Below are positions 58,700 to 64,000 of a stretch of DNA of 64,000 bases, piece after piece. Position 1 is the first letter of the stretch. Every line of letters begins with the position of its first letter. Source of the DNA: Megalobrama amblycephala (lineage: Eukaryota > Chordata > Actinopteri > Cypriniformes > Xenocyprididae). The stretch is from assembly GCF_018812025.1 (NCBI RefSeq), contig NC_063045.1:60991839-61055838 (forward strand), read 5' to 3'. A model generated the notes under the pieces. That model made no database searches. It saw only the letters and a program-made list of their open reading frames with translations, and was not told the origin of the DNA. The position numbers and the translations under genes are program-made.

Positions 58700-59600
58700 A
58701 TCGTAAGTAAAATGCACACGGCCGCATGGGCATTCATAACGGTTCCAAGCAGAGTGAGCGTTTTCAATTAATTCCTATAGAAGTTGAGGTCCGTGCCAGT
58801 AGACACATGAGTGCGCGTTTTACTTTCGCTTTCAAATTAGCACCAATTCAGGGGTGGCAATTGCTTGAATACTGGGTTCATTATTATTCTTAACTAGAAA
58901 AACACAACTAATCCTTTGCAGGTTCCCTATTAGCACTGGGTTTGAATCCAAAATACTGCAAAAATCCAAAAAACTTGTGCCATTGTCTCGTCAGTCAGCA
59001 TGATAAATAAAATCTCCTGCTGCTGATCTGTGCTGCGACTCTCGTTTGGCTTACGCTGCATTGAGCAGACATGTTCAGTTTTTAATTGTTGTTTTCTAAC
59101 TGAACAAAATGACTTTTTTTTCTTGACGACGGTGGTGGTGGTGTCGCGGTGGGCAAGTGTCTCCCAGCATATTTGGCTGCTCAACCAGCTGAAAAGTGCC
59201 TGAAACGCGCCGTCACATCTGGGAGACCAGCAAGCATTGGTTGGTTTAAGCTGTTTAACTAGGTTTTGGACCATATCTTATCTCAAAGTACTACTTTTTC
59301 TTTAAGTGGCTGATGGCTAACGCTAATGGTTAGCATGTTGGGAGCTGGGATCTAAAGCCTGACCCTGCCGAAACACTAAGTGCGTCTCCAATGGTAGTTT
59401 TCCACTTCCCCGGCAGGCCGAGCTGAATGTCAGCACTGTTGTTCCCTGCGGTGATGAAGTGGACCAGCACTCATGATAAAGGGCAGGAATGTTATATTTA
59501 GGAGCTTTTACCTCCAGTGTTCAGGCTCAAACTTTAGCTTGGCTTATCTTGTTTTCTCCTTGCATCGCTGCTTTACTGAGATTTTTTTTTTTTCTCCACA
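58700..59600. other. Intron sequence, partly repeat-poor
   Basis: 114-codon minus frame (58930-59274) without domains. CGGCAGGCCGAGCTGAATGT and flanks look unique. No gene recognised. Confidence 0.3.
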
Positions 59601-59654
59601 GGTTGATTTAAGCTGCTTTTGCTTTTAGTTGTCATCTTTTTGTTTGAAGTTTTT

Positions 59655-59659
59655 TTAAA

Positions 59660-59694
<35 letters not shown>

Positions 59695-59774
59695 GGTTAA
59701 TTCAGGAGAATTGGGGCATTTTGTTCCCCAGCCATCACAATGGCAAAAACATCCCAATTTACCTGAATATACCC

Positions 59775-59825
<51 letters not shown>

Positions 59826-59983
59826 CATTTATTATCAATTTATTATCATTAAGGTTAATTCAGGGCAATTGCGATGACTGGATATTTTTTCCAGTCATCG
59901 CAATGGCAAAAAGTGTCCCAATTTACCTGAATTCACCCTAACAACAACAATAATAATAATAATAAATAGATTAATTAAATAAC

Positions 59984-60042
<59 letters not shown>

Positions 60043-60199
60043 GATTAATTAAATAATAATAATAATAAATAGATTAATTAAATAATAATAATAATAAAAA
60101 GATTAATTAAATAATAATAATAATAATAAATAATAATAATAATAATAATAAAACATTGATTAATTAAATAATAATAATAAAAATAAATTATAAATTGAT

Positions 60200-60232
<33 letters not shown>

Positions 60233-60240
60233 GCTTCCTT
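59655..60240. repeat. (TTA)n/(AAT)n arrays enclosing two hairpin MITEs
   Basis: (TTA)n at about 59661-59693 and 59778-59826, and (AAT)n with AAATAGATTAATT spacers at about 59945-60180, then (ATT)n to 60232. Two hairpin MITEs related to 16294-16373 sit between them (about 59693-59775 and 59850-59940), with TTCAGG...CCTGAA arms and a CATCGCAATGGCAAAA loop. Frames here are poly-Leu/Tyr/Asn artefacts. Confidence 0.85.
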
Positions 60241-60750
60241 AAATATAATTTATCATCTCCTTCAAACAGAATATATATTTTATTTATTTGTTTGTTTGTT
60301 TGTTGTTATGTGTAATCTTTTTGTTTATTTATTTATCTATCTATTTATCCATTTGTGGTCATTTTAATATTAATAAACAAAAAAAAAAGGCTTCTTAAGG
60401 CTTCATGCATATTTTGGGTTGTTAGTATAGTAATATAAAATAATAAAACGCCAATGAATCATTATAATCAATTTAATCTATATTTAGTATTACAGTCATT
60501 ATAATGTATAATTATTATTGTTTTTAATTATTAATGTTGTTATTTATTTTTATTTTATTTATTTTTTAACAATTATGGGGGGTGTTTTTGTTTTTCAAAA
60601 CAACACATGCCAATTTACTATCATTTTACCAAAGTACTATCATTTTACTAATACCAAATTGCTAATACCAAATTACTATCATTTTATCAGAGTACCATTA
60701 ACTGTGGTAATTAATGGGTATTTTTAGCGCATCAATATATGTACTTTAAT
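60241..60750. other. AT-rich intron spacer
   Basis: Contains short (TTTG)n near 60289-60303. TACTATCATTTTAC recurs near 60617 and 60640. No gene. Confidence 0.4.
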
Positions 60751-60960
60751 ATTTAATTTTATCTATAAATCACTTTATACAATACAGATTGTTTCAAAGC
60801 ACTTTTACAGTGATAAACATGAAAATAATGATTCAATGATGCAAACAGAATTCAATTCTGCCATAAAGCAGCTCTAAAAAGACTATAATAAACTCTCAAT
60901 ATTCAGCTGAAAAACAGTGATGTCGTCAGCTCAGTTCAGTTCTCATCCAATGATATCACA
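60751..60960. mobile_element. Interspersed repeat (relative of 12238-12390)
   Basis: CAATACAGATTGTTTCAAAG then CACTTTTACAG matches the fish repeat tail described at 12238, here with ~150 more bases. Confidence 0.5.
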
Positions 60961-61575
60961 ATATTGTTGAATATTAAGTGGTAAGGGAAGGTCAATAGTT
61001 AATAGGCTTTTGAAATGCCACACTTGTTCAGAGGGACTCATGCAGGTGCTTTTCTTAAGTTTGAGCAAATGAGGCTGTGCTGTAACGTGTGGATATTTTA
61101 ACAGCTTCAGCGCTCGGCATGTAGTCCAATCCTCGGTGCCGTTCCCTCGCCATGTGTTTCCAAGAACCTGGTTTTCCATTTCATCCTGTAACATGAATCG
61201 AGTCCCAAGTTCGACCCACCCACAGTGGGTCAGGAAACAGGTGTACGTCTGTTTTTTCTTTTCCGTTTTGCGTATCTCTGTGTGTGTGTGTGTGTGTGTA
61301 GGAGGGGTTTGGCGGGCAGTTCCCCTGGAGTAAAACCGACTCCTCCTCTCTCGTGTGTTTTGGGAAAGCGATCCGCTGAGCAAACAGTGTGGTGGAAGAG
61401 GAGGTGGAGACCAGGTTGGTTGACGAGGGCCCCGTGCGGCACGGTAAAGGCTGATTGTTGTGAAAACACCACTGGGCTGCAGCTGTGCTTTTCCAGGCCT
61501 CTGGAGCCGAGAGGAGAAGACCTGTGGCACGCTGTTTACTGATGGGACCACACACCAAGACTTACACACCTATCA
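60961..61575. other. Repeat-poor intron block with (GT)n
   Basis: GT microsatellite at about 61279-61298 in otherwise unique, GC-balanced sequence. A 208-codon minus frame (60943-61569) and four overlapping frames on both strands cross the microsatellite (giving a His-Thr run) and lack domains. Confidence 0.35.
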
Positions 61576-61730
61576 GGGGCCGTATTCACGAAGGGTTTTA
61601 TCTTACCGCTTGGGGTTTCTAGCTAGGAGTTTTAGCCTAAAACTTATTCACAAAACCCTTAAGAGCAAGTTTTACTAAGGAACATCCCAAGTTATCCCAT
61701 CTTAAGTTGCATCCCAAATGATGCACTGTA
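61576..61730. mobile_element. Fragment of a GGGGCCGTATTCACGAAG repeat
   Basis: GGGGCCGTATTCACGAAGGG, CTAGGAGTTTTAGCCTAAAA and AACCCTTAAGAGCAAG are typical of a cyprinid DNA element terminus. The rest is missing. Confidence 0.55.
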
Positions 61731-61734
61731 TACT

Positions 61735-62789
61735 AGGGGTGTAACGGTATGCAAACATGTTGGTTCGGTACGAACCTCGGTATTGAAGTCACGGTTCGGT
61801 ACGGGTTTGGTACAGCTGTTTAATAAAAATTAAAAATATTTTTATAATTAATAGGGCTGGGTATTGACAATTTTCATGATTCGATTCGATTACTATTCAC
61901 ATGCTTTCGATTACGATTTTGGATGTAGTATTTCAGTTTCAGTACATTGCAAATTTTCTAGAGGAAAACAATCTCTCAACTAATGCTGTAAACTATACAT
62001 GAGAGTCAGCTGGTACTACTTTACTATAATATTGAAGTTTAAATTAACTTATTTATATACAAACACTTAAATTACACTCAATGATGTTTTTATTATAAAT
62101 AAAGTTTAGAATTACATAATCATATTTCTACTCCAATTAGTTTTTTGAAATATAAACATTTAAATCGTGGCTTTCGTAACTGATTTATTCAAACATGCAT
62201 TAAATATTGAAGAACTTTAAAAAATTATAATGAATATGTAACGGTGCATAGCTATATTTATCAGAATGCTGCTTTCTAGGTCACTTTTCTAGCTGATTAA
62301 TGAGTTTATGGTCACTGAATATGTTTTTCTGAGGTAAATGTGACGTAAGATGTTTTATTGACGTCTTTCTGAGGTTGAAACACTGAGCGATTACACAAGA
62401 CATGATACGGATTTCAGTAAGTTGTACTGTATATTTTAACATACCTTCAGATGTTCATGCATGTTTATTTCGCTGTAACTGGTATTAAAGCGGAGGAGAG
62501 GATGATCACATGCTTCTCTTTAACTGAGGCGCTAAAGCGATCTGTCACGCCACATTAAACAGCGCCAAAACTGTATTTATTTTTTGAGTCTCATAATAAG
62601 ATGGACGTCATTGAAATCTGAGACTTTGCTTCATATCAAAAGTAACAAAGATTATTGAAATTTATTGGATGGGAGGCACTACATATTCTGCTCATTCATC
62701 AACTGAAAACAGACAAGACTAATCGATTCTTGGGATTTAAGAATCAATATCGGTTCATAAATAAGAGAACTGATTAAAATCGAGAAATC

Positions 62790-62823
<34 letters not shown>

Positions 62824-63461
62824 CCAGCCCGAACATTTTTTTAAGGATAAAATATATAGGAAGCTCTTTCTTGCACATTACTATAATATTAAAGGTCAAT
62901 TAACAACAGAGCCCAAACTATTACATTCAGTTGTTTTTTATTTTTAGATATAAAAAAACATGTAAATCGCACATAATGCAAAACCTGCCTTAACTTCTAA
63001 ATCTAATTATAAAATTATTACTCCAATTCATTTTTGAAATAATATAATCATTTACACAGTTACTGAACAATTTATTTAAACATATATTAAGACATTACTA
63101 ACAGGCAAAGTAAATATAATGAATATATAAGCCAATATAGTGCATATATTTAGTGAAATTAGTTCATTTCTCTAGTGAACTAACATGCTGTGGACAATAA
63201 ATGACTTGCCTGAGGTAAATGTAACGCTACGCAAGATCATTTTATCGATGTCTTTCCACGATTGATAGATTACACGCATATCTAGATCATCTGTTCTTCT
63301 TCTTCTGCGCTTTTTCCTGTTGTGGCGGTTAGCGAACAGCGTTGCATTACTGTGTGCGCCCCCTACTGGATTGGAGTGTGGATTGCCTGTGACTGACTGT
63401 ATTCATCTGAACCGTGACACCTGTACGGTTCGGGACGAATCCATGTACCGTTACACCCCTA
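61735..63461. mobile_element. AGGGGTGTAACGGTA element, full-length but with a nested insert
   Basis: Begins AGGGGTGTAACGGTATGCAA and ends with the inverted TACCGTTACACCCCT. The nested element 61853-62830 lies near its left end. The right part matches 53450-53960. No transposase frame seen; the 92- and 74-codon frames at 63320-63638 run out of the repeat. Confidence 0.75.
61853..62830. mobile_element. Nested ~978 bp element (AGGGCTGGGTAT termini)
   Basis: Left end AGGGCTGGGTATTGACAATT and right end TATCCAGCCC are imperfect inverted repeats. Inside are GATTCGATTCGATTACTATT and GAATCAATATCGGTTC, plus a poly(T) run of about 30 (62791-62821). Its position inside 61735-63461 makes it the younger of the two. 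Confidence 0.65.
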
Positions 63462-63611
63462 CTATACACTATGCACTTGTACACTATGTACTCAACTGTA
63501 TTATATATGAATTATATAAGGTTATTTTGTCATTTGACAAATATACAGTTGCGACAGTTGAGTGTCAAGCTTTCCACACGTCACTTTTTCGTTTTTGAAT
63601 TTTCAGTGAAC

Positions 63612-63770
63612 ACACTATATTTAAGCCCCTCCTTCTGAAAAGCACAATGTGCTCTGATTGGTCAGCTAGAGCAGTGTGTTTTGATTGGTTGAGCGCTCTG
63701 AGTGTGTTTGGGAAATGTCCCCACACTATTGACTAACTCAACCAGGCCCCGCCTCTTTATTTTACGTATG
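63612..63770. repeat. Interspersed repeat fragment (CTGATTGGTCAGCT..)
   Basis: CCCCTCCTTCTGAAAAGCAC and GTGCTCTGATTGGTCAGC match 8240-8300 in reverse complement. Confidence 0.65.
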
Positions 63771-64000
63771 AATTATTTAAATGATTAATATTGCGACGTT
63801 TTCATTCCCAGAAGAAATCTCAAGACTACAATGGAGGCGTTTCAGGGAGTTCAGAAACACTGACACTGATTATAGAGAATAGAGGGACTTTTGCAGAGAT
63901 TTTTCATGCTCAAACAGCAACTAAAGAAAGATGTAACATAATTGTAAACATATGTTAAATGATTTTTGTTCATTTGCATCTAAACTGTTGCTAAAGCCCT
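63771..64000. other. Probable continuation of interspersed repeat
   Basis: CAAGACTACAATGGAGGCGT and AATATTGCGACG flank the previous repeat. No gene; the window ends here. Confidence 0.3.

Noticed and set aside
60943..61569. 208-codon minus-strand frame
   Set aside because: Runs through a GT microsatellite (His-Thr repeats), overlaps four other frames, and has no domain.

Overview
The window reads as nuclear DNA of a cyprinid-type teleost fish. It has one recognisable protein-coding exon, very long noncoding stretches, a CpG-dense promoter, a canonical GT splice donor, and many short DNA-transposon families of the kind that fill carp/zebrafish-group genomes. There is no operon, plasmid or prokaryotic feature. 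The only gene I can support is zswim6 (zinc finger SWIM-type containing 6), + strand. Exon 1 coding sequence runs from 18588 to 19014 and ends at a consensus donor in phase 1. No further zswim6 exon was recognised, so everything from 19015 to 64000 is best read as the 5' part of a first intron of at least 45 kb. I recognised no coding gene in 1-18240, which I read as upstream intergenic DNA.

Upstream (1-18240): a tandemly duplicated ~687 bp unit, one copy broken by a TTAA-flanked piggyBac-like insert; several repeat-poor blocks that may be conserved enhancers (about 2.2-3.35, 6.5-6.83, 8.53-8.83, 12.82-13.29 and 15.41-16.1 kb); many foldback/MITE elements; and a striking 3 kb minisatellite (8925-11880) grown from the terminal repeat of a TA-flanked MITE. 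A complete, apparently very young, non-coding LTR retrotransposon (10045-11350) sits inside that minisatellite. It has by-eye identical 331 bp LTRs, a 5 bp target duplication and a tRNA-Phe-type primer binding site.

Promoter and exon (about 18.28-19.45 kb): a CpG-rich island, a TATA-like box, a strong start-codon context and zswim6 exon 1. The encoded N-terminus carries BC-box-like and Cullin-2-box-like motifs. The SWIM zinc finger itself must lie in later exons outside the window.

Intron 1 (19015-64000): repeat-poor, GC-balanced blocks alternate with transposon clusters. Notable items are a CpG-dense intronic island (about 27.96-28.42 kb), a tandem triplication (36.6-39.45 kb) interrupted by a ~970 bp DNA element whose inverted sister lies 1.3 kb away, a 1.55 kb TTAA-flanked element (42064-43618), a CRE-containing promoter-like block near 55.17 kb, nested elements at 61.7-63.5 kb, and long AT-rich simple repeats.

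Statements about conservation and enhancer activity are inferences from base composition and lack of repeats. No alignment was possible. Repeat families are described by termini and target duplications, and names are given only where those support them.
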